A stretch of DNA of 64,000 nt from Acidaminococcus intestini DSM 21505 (GCF_000425045.1 NZ_KE384298.1:67933-131932), one strand, 5' to 3'; positions 52,136 to 61,073 are shown, counted from the first letter of the stretch. The notes: generated from the sequence alone by a model not told the origin. Numbers and translations are program-made.

Positions 52136-52713
52136 TCCACCAATTCACAAAGGATATGGCCCATGATTTCATGGATTTCCTGGGCCCGGGCCGTATTTTC
52201 CGTAGGGACGGCAAGAAGGATATCACAGAGTTCCGCCATCTTGCCCCCGCCTTTGGCAGTAAATCCTAAGGTACGGATGCCCATGTTTTTCGCCATCAAA
52301 ATGGCTTCTACCACGTTTTTGCTGTTGCCGCTCGTGGAGATGCCGACCAGAAGGTCCCCTTCCCGTCCCAAGCCTTCGACCTGACGGGAAAAGACGCGGT
52401 CATAGCCGTAATCATTACCGACAGCGGTCAGGATTGACGTATCCGTCGTCAGGGCAAGGCCTGCCATACCAGCCCGTTCCTTTTGGAAACGGCCTACGAT
52501 TTCAGCCGCCCAATGCTGGGCATCGGCTGCGGAACCGCCATTGCCGCAAAACATAATCTTGTTTCCTGAAAGAAGGGTCATCTTCATAAGTCCTGCCGCG
52601 TCTTCCAGGTCCTTCATCAGCTTTTTGCTCCCCATGACGCGGTGGACGAGCTTTTCATGTTCAAGGAAACGGCCATCAATGAGTTCACGTGCATTACCAG
52701 CGGAAAAGTTCAT
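52126..52713 (-). CDS. gmhA: Sedoheptulose-7-phosphate isomerase GmhA
   Basis: First ADP-heptose step. ATG 52713, eight bases after GGAG, gives 195 aa, the family length; it lies within the last codons of lptD (20-bp overlap). SIS-domain motifs: FCGNGGSAADAQHWAAEIVG, LTTDTSILTAVGNDYGYD, VGISTSGNSKNVVEA and GFTAKGGGKMAELCD. Confidence 0.96.
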   Translation of the reverse strand: MNFSAGNARELIDGRFLEHEKLVHRVMGSKKLMKDLEDAAGLMKMTLLSGNKIMFCGNGGSAADAQHWAAEIVGRFQKERAGMAGLALTTDTSILTAVGNDYGYDRVFSRQVEGLGREGDLLVGISTSGNSKNVVEAILMAKNMGIRTLGFTAKGGGKMAELCDILLAVPTENTARAQEIHEIMGHILCELVEWE

Positions 52714-54295
52714 ATTGTACACTCCATTCATCATCGCCGCCTTTATAGCGTTTGTCACGATATTCAAAGGTCAGGCGGAAACAGCAGAAATCGTGTCTCC
52801 ATCTCCAGATATACTCATAAACATTGTGCCCTGCCTCGTCATAGCGCGTCATGAACGTCACATTGTCACGAGGTGTAAAGGTCTTGGAAAGACCAAATTG
52901 GACTTCCCGGTCCATATCGGGACGGCCATAGTCAAAGATGGAAGCCTGCCGCTTTTCCCAATAGTAACCCAACCAGGTGTCAAACCCAGCACCCAGATTT
53001 TTGCGCAGGGTTGCCGAATAAAGCCAGGTCTTACGGGTAGAATCCCGTTCGCTCTCATTGATCCATTTGCGGCCCACACCAAGACCCAAGGTCAGGGGGC
53101 GGTCGCCATGGATGAGGGTAATGGGATCATGGTTCAGGAAGACGGCATATTCCGTGTGCCAGCTCTTGATTCGGTTATCCTTCCAGAGCCCATGGCTTGC
53201 GTAGGCAGAATACGAAAGGGGCAGGGAATCGGAAATCCGGTGTGGCTTATACCCCACCTTGATATCATGCATCTTGCGGATCCAGTTGTTGTTATCGTCC
53301 TCGTCAAAGCCTTCCATATAACGGACATAGTAATTCCGTTCGTCCTGGGTATCCGTAAACATAGGACGCCAACCAATCTTGGAATAGTATTTGATGTCCG
53401 CGTCCAGCGTGTTATGGTCACTGAAATCATAGGAATAATTGTAACGCAGCTTGATTCCCTGATCTTCATCATAGCCGATATGGGGCACAAAGCTCTGCTT
53501 GTTTTCCCCATCGTTCAGCCGGTTGATCCAGCGGTCGCGGCTATAGATGTGCTTTCCCTTGAGGTAGACCTTGACCCCATAGGCTATGATCTTGTCATTG
53601 GGGTAGATGACCACATGATCGGCCCTAACTTCCAGGCATGGCGGATGCTCTACAGCAGGGCAGCGCGTTACGGATGCCCCTTGGTCTAGGTCCACATGAT
53701 CTTTATAGATGTGGGCAATATCCGCCTTGTAGAGGTCATCCCCGTTCGTTCCCTTCATGTTGTGCACGGTCCCGGTCTGGGTCTTGAAATTATAATGGCC
53801 CCAATCGGAATCAGTCGTGTTGGGGGGATCAATCATGCGGCCCCCTTGGAGCAGGTACACATCGCCTGTAAGAGCATTGCCCCGGGCTTCCGTCGTATAA
53901 AGCCGCTGCGTGCCCTGATAGAGGCGCACATTGCCGCTGGCTGTAAATTCCCCTGTATCGGAGTGGTACAGGACATGATCCCCATAAATGGTGATAGGCA
54001 GATCGGACTCACTGGCCGCTTTGTCCTCTCCCCGCTCCTGACGGGCCTTCTTTTCTTTTTCACTTTCCTGCTTGGCCTGAACCGCCTCTTCCGCAAACTG
54101 GTCCGGTTCATCCTGGAGTTTGCGGATGGCTTCTGCTTGCGCGGCCCGTCGGGCCACATCATCGACGGTCTGCGGCTCATAGGCAGGACCGTTTTTAGTG
54201 GCAAGGGGCTGGCCGTCATATGCCCTAGCGGCGTAGGCCGCACTCGGCATGCATACCATCATGGTAACGAGTAAGGCAAGTGCCTTTTGGTTCAT
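52694..54295 (-). CDS. lptD: LPS-assembly outer-membrane protein LptD, short form
   Basis: Outer-membrane LPS translocon. ATG 54295 nine bases after GGAGG gives 533 aa, clearly shorter than proteobacterial LptD (about 780). A signal peptide ends near residue 22 (PSAAYA). A charged helical segment (about 45-95) is followed by an OstA/LptA-like domain (about 98-260, ITIYGDHVLYHSDTGEFTAS) and then a beta-barrel rich in alternating aromatics. Cys212 and Cys220 in the N-terminal part and adjacent Cys504-Cys505 near the end mirror the disulfide layout of E. coli LptD. It has its own promoter and overlaps gmhA. Confidence 0.9.
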   Translation of the reverse strand: MNQKALALLVTMMVCMPSAAYAARAYDGQPLATKNGPAYEPQTVDDVARRAAQAEAIRKLQDEPDQFAEEAVQAKQESEKEKKARQERGEDKAASESDLPITIYGDHVLYHSDTGEFTASGNVRLYQGTQRLYTTEARGNALTGDVYLLQGGRMIDPPNTTDSDWGHYNFKTQTGTVHNMKGTNGDDLYKADIAHIYKDHVDLDQGASVTRCPAVEHPPCLEVRADHVVIYPNDKIIAYGVKVYLKGKHIYSRDRWINRLNDGENKQSFVPHIGYDEDQGIKLRYNYSYDFSDHNTLDADIKYYSKIGWRPMFTDTQDERNYYVRYMEGFDEDDNNNWIRKMHDIKVGYKPHRISDSLPLSYSAYASHGLWKDNRIKSWHTEYAVFLNHDPITLIHGDRPLTLGLGVGRKWINESERDSTRKTWLYSATLRKNLGAGFDTWLGYYWEKRQASIFDYGRPDMDREVQFGLSKTFTPRDNVTFMTRYDEAGHNVYEYIWRWRHDFCCFRLTFEYRDKRYKGGDDEWSVQYELFRW

Positions 54296-54390
54296 AAGGG
54301 ATATCCTCCACTCAATGAAATTACCGCAATGCGGCGCATGAACTATGGAAAAGGGAAAAATCACTTCCCTGATTGGTCATACTTCTCTTT

Positions 54391-54396
54391 ATTATA
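54391..54396 (-). promoter_or_regulatory. Probable -10 element of lptD operon
   Basis: TATAAT on the minus strand, 96 bp before the lptD start and after the skp terminator; the -35 at 17 bp (GCTTCA) is poor. Confidence 0.45.
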
Positions 54397-54465
54397 TCAT
54401 AAAATGGAGCCAATGAAGCGGGCGCCTAAAAGAAAACAGCGCCAGATCACTGGCTCCAGGATAAA

Positions 54466-54492
54466 GAAAAACCGCTGCAAGAGCAACGGTTC
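54466..54492 (-). terminator. Terminator of the skp gene
   Basis: AACCGTTG-ctcttg-CAGCGGTT with a TTTTTC tail on the minus strand, directly after the skp stop. Confidence 0.78.
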
Positions 54493-54502
54493 TTCCCTCA
54501 TT

Positions 54503-54940
54503 TTATTTTCCGCCAACAGCTTTGAGGACGTCTTTGGTGATGTCCGTGCCGCCGTCAACAACAGCACTGCTCGTCAGGACCGTGGAAAGACCGCGTTCCT
54601 TGGCAACTTTGCTGACTGCCTTCAGAATCTTTTCACGGATCGGGTTGAAGAGTTCCTGTTCCCGTTTGGCAATGCGCTCGGTCAAGGTGTTGTCCAAGGC
54701 CCGTTTGCCGTTGTCATCAAGGCTGGGAGCTTTTTCCCGGAATTCCTGCTGTGCCTTCTGCTGTTCCAGATTCAGGGCAGCACGAGCACTGGCAAAATCA
54801 GGGTGATGGGAAAAGACCGTGTTAAGGTCAACATACCCAATGGTTGCTTCGGCAGCAAAGGCCGTTGCCGGAACCATGGCGCCAGTATACCCAAGGCATA
54901 CCAAAAGGGCAATGACGACTGCCATGAATTGCTTTTTCAA
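54503..54940 (-). CDS. OmpH/Skp family periplasmic chaperone
   Basis: Holdase for outer-membrane proteins in transit. The best start is TTG 54940, eight bases after AAAGGA; the ATG three codons earlier abuts the ribosome-binding site. This gives 145 aa with a signal peptide of about 30 residues (ending ATAFAA). The mature chain starts with the family motif IGYVDLNTVFSHHPDF, continues in a long coiled-coil hairpin (about 50-100), and returns to LSTVLTSSAVVDGGTDIT. Its place before lptD resembles the skp/lpx region of other diderms. Confidence 0.9.
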   Translation of the reverse strand: MKKQFMAVVIALLVCLGYTGAMVPATAFAAEATIGYVDLNTVFSHHPDFASARAALNLEQQKAQQEFREKAPSLDDNGKRALDNTLTERIAKREQELFNPIREKILKAVSKVAKERGLSTVLTSSAVVDGGTDITKDVLKAVGGK

Positions 54941-54986
54941 TTGAATCATCCTTTCTTCATGAAGCGTTAATTGAACGACTTCCTGC

Positions 54987-55015
54987 ATTATATCATGTCA
55001 AATATTGCCATGCAA
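54987..55015 (-). promoter_or_regulatory. Promoter of the skp gene
   Basis: TTGCAT, a 17-bp spacer and TATAAT on the minus strand, about 45 bp before the TTG start codon. Confidence 0.72.
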
Positions 55016-55165
55016 GGGAATGTACAATTTCCAGACCTCATTGCTTGCCGCGCCTCCAAATGCCCAATTGACGGGATGAAGACGCAGTCATCTTCTGACA
55101 GGATGACTCCAGAAAAAGTGAATTTTTTGGAAACAAAACCGCCGAACCATCAGCGCAGGACAGCC

Positions 55166-55786
55166 TTAGCGAATAAAGTGGGTCCAGACCTCCCGCTTTG
55201 TTCCAGGCAGCTCGATGCCGGCTTTTTTGCCTGCTTCAAGGCACTTCAGGAGATAGGCCATGTTCTTACCCAAATTGCGCATCGTTTGGAGCCCTTCTGC
55301 ATCTTTGAGGATATCGCCGGCAACAAGGCCATGGCCCACATTCCAATACGTGGAACTGACTACGGGCATTTCTGCAATGGTAAAATACTTATTCATGGCA
55401 TCAATGCTCGCCGTCGTGCCGGCCCGTCTTGCCACGGCAATGCTCGCCCCGGGCTTTAGGCGAAAGATGCCGCTTGCGGCATGAAAGACGCGGTCCAAAA
55501 AGGACAGGACGCGCCCCGTAGGATGGGCATAGTAGACAGGCGTGCCAAAGATAAACCCGTCGGCTTCCTTTGCTTTTGCAATGAAGGCATTGACCGGATC
55601 ACCGGTGAAGATACATCCTTTTTCCGTACATTTTCCGCAGTCGATGCAATCCTGTATGGCCCCAGCCCCGATTTGAAACAGCTCCGTTTCGACGCCTTCT
55701 GCCTCGAGGGCTTTTGCCGCTTCCTCAAGAGCCAGTGCCGTATTGCCATTTTGATGATGACTGCCATTTAACAGCAGGACTTTCAT
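55166..55786 (-). CDS. NADPH-dependent FMN reductase/flavodoxin-fold iron-sulfur flavoprotein-like protein
   Basis: A 206-aa flavodoxin-fold protein: FMN phosphate loop LLLNGSHHQNGNTALALEEA, and FGTPVYYAHPTGRVLSFLDR. Between them lies QDCIDCGKCTEKGC, a compact Cys cluster typical of iron-sulfur flavoproteins of anaerobes (C-x2-C-x2-C-x4-C). Function probably reductive or redox-protective. It follows the csoR-copZ terminator on the same strand; no other partner is evident. Confidence 0.87.
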   Translation of the reverse strand: MKVLLLNGSHHQNGNTALALEEAAKALEAEGVETELFQIGAGAIQDCIDCGKCTEKGCIFTGDPVNAFIAKAKEADGFIFGTPVYYAHPTGRVLSFLDRVFHAASGIFRLKPGASIAVARRAGTTASIDAMNKYFTIAEMPVVSSTYWNVGHGLVAGDILKDAEGLQTMRNLGKNMAYLLKCLEAGKKAGIELPGTKREVWTHFIR

Positions 55787-55806
55787 ATGATCTCTCCTTT
55801 AGATAG

Positions 55807-55835
55807 AAAAAACTGCCACAGCTTGTGCAGCAGTT
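55807..55835 (-). terminator. Terminator of csoR-copZ
   Basis: AACTGC and GCAGTT with further pairing TGC-ACA/TGTG inside, followed by TTTTTTC on the minus strand. Confidence 0.75.
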
Positions 55836-55850
55836 TGTAGGTCAGCTTGA

Positions 55851-56051
55851 TCAAGCCAGTTCGTAACCGGCTTCGCTGATGACGGATCTAAATTCATCCA
55901 TGGGGATTTCGCGGGATGCCGTCACCTTCGCGGTCCCCTTTTCCAAGTTGACGTCGACAGCAGAAACGCCGTCCATGGCAAGCAACGCATCATGGACATG
56001 TTTCTGGCAGTTGACGCACATCATTCCTTTGACATTCAATGTTCTTTCCAT
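55851..56051 (-). CDS. copZ: Copper chaperone CopZ-like heavy-metal-associated protein
   Basis: A 66-aa HMA-domain metallochaperone with the metal site GMMCVNCQKHV (Cys12, Cys15). ATG 56051 follows AAAGGAG; longer frames add an unlikely leader. The ferredoxin-like beta-alpha-beta-beta-alpha-beta pattern is complete. It is 31 bp downstream of csoR. No copper P-type ATPase is in this window. Confidence 0.92.
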   Translation of the reverse strand: MERTLNVKGMMCVNCQKHVHDALLAMDGVSAVDVNLEKGTAKVTASREIPMDEFRSVISEAGYELA

Positions 56052-56082
56052 ATTATGTGGCTCCTTTCCAAGAACCATGGGC

Positions 56083-56373
56083 TCATTTCATGAGTTTCTG
56101 CATGGTTTCACAAAGTTCATCAACGACGGTATCATCCCCTGCACGGATATCGTTAACCACACAGGATTTGATATGATCGCACATCAGCTTGCGATTAAAC
56201 GCATTGAGCCCACTGTTGATGGCACTGACCTGAGTCAGGATATCCACGCAGTAACGGTCTTCTTCAAGCATCCGTTTGAGTCCCCGCACCTGTCCCTCAA
56301 TTCGGTTAAGGCGTTTGATGAGATCCTTGTATTCCCGGCAGTCTTTATCCCTTTCGGTTTTTTCGTGCATCAT
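56083..56373 (-). CDS. csoR: CsoR/FrmR family metal-sensing repressor
   Basis: An all-helical tetrameric repressor of 96 aa. The Cu(I)-type ligand set of CsoR is present as Cys42 (EEDRYCVDIL), His67 and Cys71 (CDHIKSC). IKRLNRIEGQVRGLKRML is the DNA-contacting family signature. It forms an operon with copZ. The start could be ATG 56373 or 56370. A dyad overlapping its -10 supports autoregulation. Confidence 0.9.
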   Translation of the reverse strand: MMHEKTERDKDCREYKDLIKRLNRIEGQVRGLKRMLEEDRYCVDILTQVSAINSGLNAFNRKLMCDHIKSCVVNDIRAGDDTVVDELCETMQKLMK

Positions 56374-56375
56374 AG

Positions 56376-56425
56376 TACTATACCTCCGTTACGTATATAG
56401 TATTCATTTTCTCCTGTTCTGTCAA
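56376..56425 (-). promoter_or_regulatory. Promoter/operator of csoR-copZ
   Basis: TTGACA and TACTAT stand 17 bp apart on the minus strand (56397-56425). The -10 is half of a perfect 7-bp inverted repeat, TACTATA (56376-56382) and TATAGTA (56396-56402), that also covers the ribosome-binding site. Repressor binding would block both. The dyad lacks the GC-rich centre of many CsoR sites. Confidence 0.65.
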
Positions 56426-56460
56426 GCCCTCTTTCAAGACCAGCCCCCCTCAGGACGAAA

Positions 56461-56500
56461 AAGGCCGCAGGAAGCCCGAAAGGGTTCCTGCGGCCTTTTT
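56461..56500. terminator. Terminator of ileS
   Basis: A near-perfect stem AGGCCGCAGGAA/TTCCTGCGGCCT with A/T tails on both sides, just after the ileS stop; able to act in both directions. Confidence 0.88.
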
Positions 56501-56501
56501 C

Positions 56502-59306
56502 TTAGTCGCTGAGGACTTCGATGCAGCGATGGCATAAGGTCGGATGGTCCGGATCCTTGCCAACGGTGGGATCATAGTTCCAGCAGCGTTCGCATTTTTC
56601 ACCTTCAGCGGCTGCGACAGCCACGGTCAGGTCGTCGCGCTCAGTCTTCATCCCGCTATCTGTGCCTTCATGGATAGCAGCCTGGGAAACAATGAGCAGG
56701 GTTGGCAGATCCTTTTCCAAGGGCTTCAAGAGCTCATAAGCTTCACCCGTGGCATAAAGGTCGACCTTGGCATCAAGGGAGTGGCCGATGGTCTTTTCCC
56801 GGCGTGCATTTTCAAGGACCTTCGTGATTTCGCCGCGAATAGCAATGAAGTGTTCCCATTTTTCCATCTTGGCTTTGTCCAGATATTCTTCATGGAGTTT
56901 CGGCCATTCCAGCATAAGCACACTTTCCGGAGCGCCTGCCGGTTTTTTCATGAACTGGTACACTTCTTCCATGGTAAAGCTCAGAATCGGAGCGAGCATG
57001 ACGATGAGGTCGCTGAGAATCTCGTACATGGCCGTCTGTGCACTGCGGCGCTTCTTATCATCCTTCTTGCTGGCATAGAGGCGGTCCTTGATGATATCAA
57101 GGTAGAAAGAGCTCATGTCGACAGTGCAGAAATCATGGATAGCATGGTGGACGACATGGAAATCATAATTTTCATAGGCTTTCTCGACGTCTTTTTTGAG
57201 TTCCTGGAGACGCATGAGGGCCCACTGGTCAAGTTCTTCCATTTCGGCAAAAGGAACCTTCATGGTTTCAGCGTCGAAATCAGACGTATTGCCCAAGATG
57301 TAGCGGATGGTGTTGCGGATCTTGCGGTACACTTCGGAAACGTGTTTGATGATTTCCTTAGAGACGCGGACATCGCCTTTATAGTCCGTGGAAGAAACCC
57401 AGAGACGAACGATATCGGCACCATAATCCTTGATGATGTCCTGCGGGGCAACGGTATTGCCGAGGGACTTGCTCATCTTGCGGCCTTCCCCATCAAGGGT
57501 ATAGCCGTGGGTCAGGACGGCACGGTACGGAGCCTTACCCGTCGTGGCAACGCTTGTCAGAAGGGAAGACTGGAACCAGCCACGATGCTGGTCGCTGCCT
57601 TCAAGGTACAGGTCAGCCGGCCAGGTAAGACCGGGGAAATGGTTGAGGACAGCGCGATGGGAAGACCCGGAGTCAAACCAAACATCCATGATGTCAGATT
57701 CCTTACGGAAGTGGGTACCGCCGCATTTGGCGCACTTCGTACCTTCCGGCAGCAGTTCTTCTGCCGTATGGGCCCACCAAGCGTCGCTGCCTTCCTTTTC
57801 GAAGATGGCAGCCAGATGACTGATTGTATCAGGGGTGATGAGCGGTTCTCCGCAGTCTTCACAGTAGAAGATAGGAATAGGCACGCCCCAGACGCGCTGA
57901 CGGGAAATACACCAGTCATGACGGTCACGGACCATATTGTGGATACGGGCTTTACCCCAGCTCGGGATCCACTGGACATCATTGTCAATGGCCTTCAATG
58001 CATCTTCACGGAACCCATCAACAGAGCAGAACCACTGTTCCGACGCGCGGTAGATGATGGGGTTCTTGCAGCGCCAGCAGTGGGCATATTGGTGATGGAT
58101 ACTTTTCTTGCCCAACAGATGGCCCGTTTCCGCCAGATGCTTGATGACAAGACCATTGCTATCAAAGACAAAATGACCTTTGAAGGCTTCCCCTGCTTCA
58201 TCGGTATAACAGCCCTTTTCATCAACAGGGCAAAGGATATCAAGGTGATATTTAAGGCCTGTCAGATAGTCGACATCACCATGACCAGGAGCGGTATGGA
58301 CGCAGCCCGTACCAGTTTCCAGGTCAACATAGTCACCCAGGCAGACGAGGGATTTACGATGGTTATATTCCGGGAAAGGATGTTCACATTCCATGAATTC
58401 CATATCCCGGCCCTTCGTTGTTCCAAGGACCTTACCAAAGATGATGCCGCATTCCTCAGCAACTTTCCCGACAAGTTCACTTGCCATGATGAGGACTTCA
58501 TCCCCGTACTCAACCCAAGCATATTCAAAATCAGGATTGACCGTAACAGCGACATTTGCCGGGATGGTCCACGGTGTCGTCGTCCAAATGACCATGGATG
58601 TCTTCTTGCCCTGTGCGCCTTCCGGTGCCTTGTCCTTTGCATCTACAAGAGGAATCTTCACGTAGATGGTCGGAGTCTTTTGGTCTGCATATTCGATTTC
58701 AGCTTCCGCCAGGGCCGTTTCGCAGTGCGGACACCAATAAACGGTCTTCTTGCCTTTATAGATATAGCCTTTGTGGGCCATTTCCCCAAAGACGCGGATC
58801 TGTTCGGCTTCAAAAGCCGGCTTCATGGTGATGTAAGGATGATCCCAATCGCCTTGGACGCCAAGCCGTTTGAACCCTTCGCGCTGAATATTGATCCATT
58901 TCAAGGCATAGTCATGGCACATCCTGCGCAGTTCAAGGGCGCTGAGTTTATGACGGTCAACGCCCACTTCCTTGAGGCAGGCATGCTCAATCGGCATCCC
59001 ATGCGTATCCCAGCCCGGTGTATAGGGAGTATCAAAACCGCGGGCATATTTATACTTCAGGATGATGTCCTTGAGGATCTTATTGAGGGCATGGCCTAAA
59101 TGGATCTTGCCATTGGCATAAGGAGGGCCATCGTGAAGAATGAACTTTTTATGTCCTGCGTGGGCCTTCAGTTTCTTTTGATAGATACCCTTCTCCTTCC
59201 AGAATGTTAAAAAGTCCGGTTCCCTTTTGGGAAGCCCTGCGCGCATAGGGAAATCTGTGGCAGGAAGGTTCAGCGTGCTTCCATACCCTTCATTTTCTTT
59301 TGACAC
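56502..59306 (-). CDS. ileS: Isoleucyl-tRNA synthetase
   Basis: Class I synthetase with editing domain, 934 aa from GTG 59306 (eight bases after GGAGG; a TTG five codons earlier lies within the T-box terminator tail). Signatures: PYANGKIHLGHALNK (HIGH), the CP1 editing domain (about 190-405), GRKMSKSLGN (KMSKS) and a C-terminal zinc site CERCWNYDP followed by CHRC. Expression is under an upstream T-box with an ATC specifier. Confidence 0.97.
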   Translation of the reverse strand: MSKENEGYGSTLNLPATDFPMRAGLPKREPDFLTFWKEKGIYQKKLKAHAGHKKFILHDGPPYANGKIHLGHALNKILKDIILKYKYARGFDTPYTPGWDTHGMPIEHACLKEVGVDRHKLSALELRRMCHDYALKWINIQREGFKRLGVQGDWDHPYITMKPAFEAEQIRVFGEMAHKGYIYKGKKTVYWCPHCETALAEAEIEYADQKTPTIYVKIPLVDAKDKAPEGAQGKKTSMVIWTTTPWTIPANVAVTVNPDFEYAWVEYGDEVLIMASELVGKVAEECGIIFGKVLGTTKGRDMEFMECEHPFPEYNHRKSLVCLGDYVDLETGTGCVHTAPGHGDVDYLTGLKYHLDILCPVDEKGCYTDEAGEAFKGHFVFDSNGLVIKHLAETGHLLGKKSIHHQYAHCWRCKNPIIYRASEQWFCSVDGFREDALKAIDNDVQWIPSWGKARIHNMVRDRHDWCISRQRVWGVPIPIFYCEDCGEPLITPDTISHLAAIFEKEGSDAWWAHTAEELLPEGTKCAKCGGTHFRKESDIMDVWFDSGSSHRAVLNHFPGLTWPADLYLEGSDQHRGWFQSSLLTSVATTGKAPYRAVLTHGYTLDGEGRKMSKSLGNTVAPQDIIKDYGADIVRLWVSSTDYKGDVRVSKEIIKHVSEVYRKIRNTIRYILGNTSDFDAETMKVPFAEMEELDQWALMRLQELKKDVEKAYENYDFHVVHHAIHDFCTVDMSSFYLDIIKDRLYASKKDDKKRRSAQTAMYEILSDLIVMLAPILSFTMEEVYQFMKKPAGAPESVLMLEWPKLHEEYLDKAKMEKWEHFIAIRGEITKVLENARREKTIGHSLDAKVDLYATGEAYELLKPLEKDLPTLLIVSQAAIHEGTDSGMKTERDDLTVAVAAAEGEKCERCWNYDPTVGKDPDHPTLCHRCIEVLSD

Positions 59307-59320
59307 TTGCTCCACCTCCA

Positions 59321-59560
59321 AAAAATAAGACCCCGTCCCCTAAGGGACGAGGTTTAACCCGTGGTACCACCCTCATGACAGGCTTATCCTGCCACTTTGT
59401 ATGGGATAACGGCCATAAGACGGGTCATTCTACTGTGATTTCGATGACCAGCTCCGGAGTGATCTTCTTTCTCATTTCCTTCTGTCCAGGCTCACACCCT
59501 CCCCGGATCGCTCTGCCAGAAATGGGAAGTACTGTCTCCCTCATTGCATTGTCGATATAC
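59321..59560 (-). promoter_or_regulatory. T-box leader of ileS
   Basis: Minus-strand features in order: stem I with AGTA (specifier-loop 5' side), the apical GGGTGTGAGCC stretch, then specifier codon ATC (59463-59461) followed by ACTCC closing the stem. The T-box consensus GGGTGGTACCACGG lies at about 59357-59373, and the terminator CCTCGTCCC/GGGACGGGG with TTATTTTTT ends at 59321. Uncharged tRNA-Ile would favour antitermination. Confidence 0.94.
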
Positions 59561-59566
59561 GCTGAT

Positions 59567-59595
59567 ATTATACACTCACGGTCTGGGTACGTCAA
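59567..59595 (-). promoter_or_regulatory. Promoter of the ileS T-box transcript
   Basis: TTGACG, 17 bp, TATAAT on the minus strand, a few bases before the predicted T-box start. Confidence 0.85.
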
Positions 59596-59615
59596 TCATT
59601 TGGGAAAGGAGAAAA

Positions 59616-60407
59616 TCAGTTCCGTCCCGGATCCTGCTGCACCATGGCTTCATAGAGCAGGATGCCTGCAGCAACGCCGACGTTAAGGCTTTCCGCTTCC
59701 CCCAGCATGGGAATCTTGACGCGGGCGGCACTTTTTTCCAAGAGACTGTGAGAAACCCCTTCAGCTTCACTGCCCATGATGAGCAGCGTCTTTTGGGGAT
59801 AGGTGAAATCCCGCAAGTCAGCGGCGCCATCTAGGGCTGTTGCCACCAAGGTCCAACCTGCCTTTTGGGCAAAGGTCATAAGGGCGTCTTCCGTGATTCC
59901 CGTAAAGACCGGGATATGGAAGAGGTTTCCCATGGCTGCACGCACCACCTTGGGGTTATAAAGATCGGCACTGCCAGAAAGCAGGATGACGCCTTGGGCA
60001 TTCATGGCCCGTGCGGTACGGATCATGGTCCCGACATTTCCAGGATCATGGATTTCGTCAAGAACCAGGATCAGCCCCCTTTCAGGATGGACCGTTTCAA
60101 GGCTCCTTTCCTTAAGGCGGACCAAAGCGGCCAACGATTGGGGCTCTTCCGTTGCCGTCAGTTTTTTCATGATGTCCCCAGTCACTTCATAATAGGGAAT
60201 GTCTGACCCTTGAGCCTCTTTTTGGAAATCCTCAGGAAGATCCGTAAAAAAGTAAGCCGTCACGGTCCACGAAGACGACCGGACTTCCCGTACAGCACGG
60301 ACCCCTTCGACGAGAAATAGGCCTTCCCTAAGGCGGTACTTTTTTTGCTGCAGGCTGGCGGCCTTCTTCACCGTTTCGTTCTGGAGGGATGTGAGACGTT
60401 TGATCAT
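59616..60407 (-). CDS. SpoU/TrmH family RNA 2'-O-methyltransferase
   Basis: A 263-aa SPOUT methyltransferase, likely acting on 23S rRNA. An N-terminal substrate-binding domain (about 1-95; KYRLREGLFLVEGVRAVRE) precedes the knotted catalytic domain with motif 1 DEIHDPGNVGTMIRTARA, motif 2 IMGSEAEGVS and motif 3 LNVGVAAGILLYEA. It overlaps the TrkA-like gene by 4 bp, forming an operon with the potassium transporter. Confidence 0.92.
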   Translation of the reverse strand: MIKRLTSLQNETVKKAASLQQKKYRLREGLFLVEGVRAVREVRSSSWTVTAYFFTDLPEDFQKEAQGSDIPYYEVTGDIMKKLTATEEPQSLAALVRLKERSLETVHPERGLILVLDEIHDPGNVGTMIRTARAMNAQGVILLSGSADLYNPKVVRAAMGNLFHIPVFTGITEDALMTFAQKAGWTLVATALDGAADLRDFTYPQKTLLIMGSEAEGVSHSLLEKSAARVKIPMLGEAESLNVGVAAGILLYEAMVQQDPGRN

Positions 60408-61063
60408 AGTTCCTCCCTCAGCTTTTCAATATCTTTCTGGGTGCCGATGAGCACCAAGATGTCTCTCGCAATAAGCGGTTTTTGCGGATCCATGCTGATT
60501 TCCGTCTTTTTATCAGGGTGCTTGACGGCTACGACATTGACGCCAAAACGACGTCTTACATCAAGGTCGACCAAGCTCTTGCCGACAGCCCCAACAGGAG
60601 CATCCAGTTCAACAAGGCAAATGTTGTCGGACAGTTCCACAAAGTCGAGGATGTTGGTAAAGCCCAAACTGTGACCAACCCGCCGCCCCATGTCCCGTTC
60701 CGGGAAGATGACGGACGTGGCGCCGATTTTTTTGAGCATCTTTCCGTGGATTTCGGAGGAAGCCTTGGCAAGAATGGTCGCCATACCGGCTTCCTTAAGG
60801 ATCATGCAGCACAGAAGGCTTGGTTCCAGGTCCCCGATGGCAATGATGGCTGCGTCAAAGTTCCGCAGGCCCAGACTCTTGACCACCGTTTCATCAATGG
60901 CCTCACTGACAACAACATGGGTCAGCTTATCGGCCATTTCTTGGACTACTTCTTCGTCATGATCAATGCCCAGGACCTCATGGCCCATTCCGACCAGGGT
61001 TTCCGCAACGGACGCGCCAAAACGCCCCAGGCCCCAGACAACAAACTGTTTCTTTTTGTTCAT
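60404..61063 (-). CDS. TrkA/KtrA-type potassium uptake regulatory subunit
   Basis: A 219-aa RCK protein that gates the TrkH/KtrB channel. ATG 61063 follows AGGAGC; the upstream frame overlaps the channel gene. RCK_N has VVWGLGRFGASVAETL and IGIDHDEE-like acidic end of beta-2; RCK_C (about 135-219) closes with ILVLIGTQKDIEKL. At about 220 aa it is a single-RCK KtrA-like subunit rather than the tandem TrkA. Confidence 0.93.
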   Translation of the reverse strand: MNKKKQFVVWGLGRFGASVAETLVGMGHEVLGIDHDEEVVQEMADKLTHVVVSEAIDETVVKSLGLRNFDAAIIAIGDLEPSLLCCMILKEAGMATILAKASSEIHGKMLKKIGATSVIFPERDMGRRVGHSLGFTNILDFVELSDNICLVELDAPVGAVGKSLVDLDVRRRFGVNVVAVKHPDKKTEISMDPQKPLIARDILVLIGTQKDIEKLREEL

Positions 61064-61073
61064 AGTTACGCTC

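Noticed and set aside
55087..55109. Hairpin AGTCATC/GATGACT downstream of the flavodoxin-like gene
   Set aside because: No T-tract follows on either strand, so it is not called as a terminator.
56544..59099. 851-codon open frame on the plus strand opposite ileS
   Set aside because: Fully antisense to an unmistakable isoleucyl-tRNA synthetase; its translation has no recognisable family and reflects the codon bias of the real gene.
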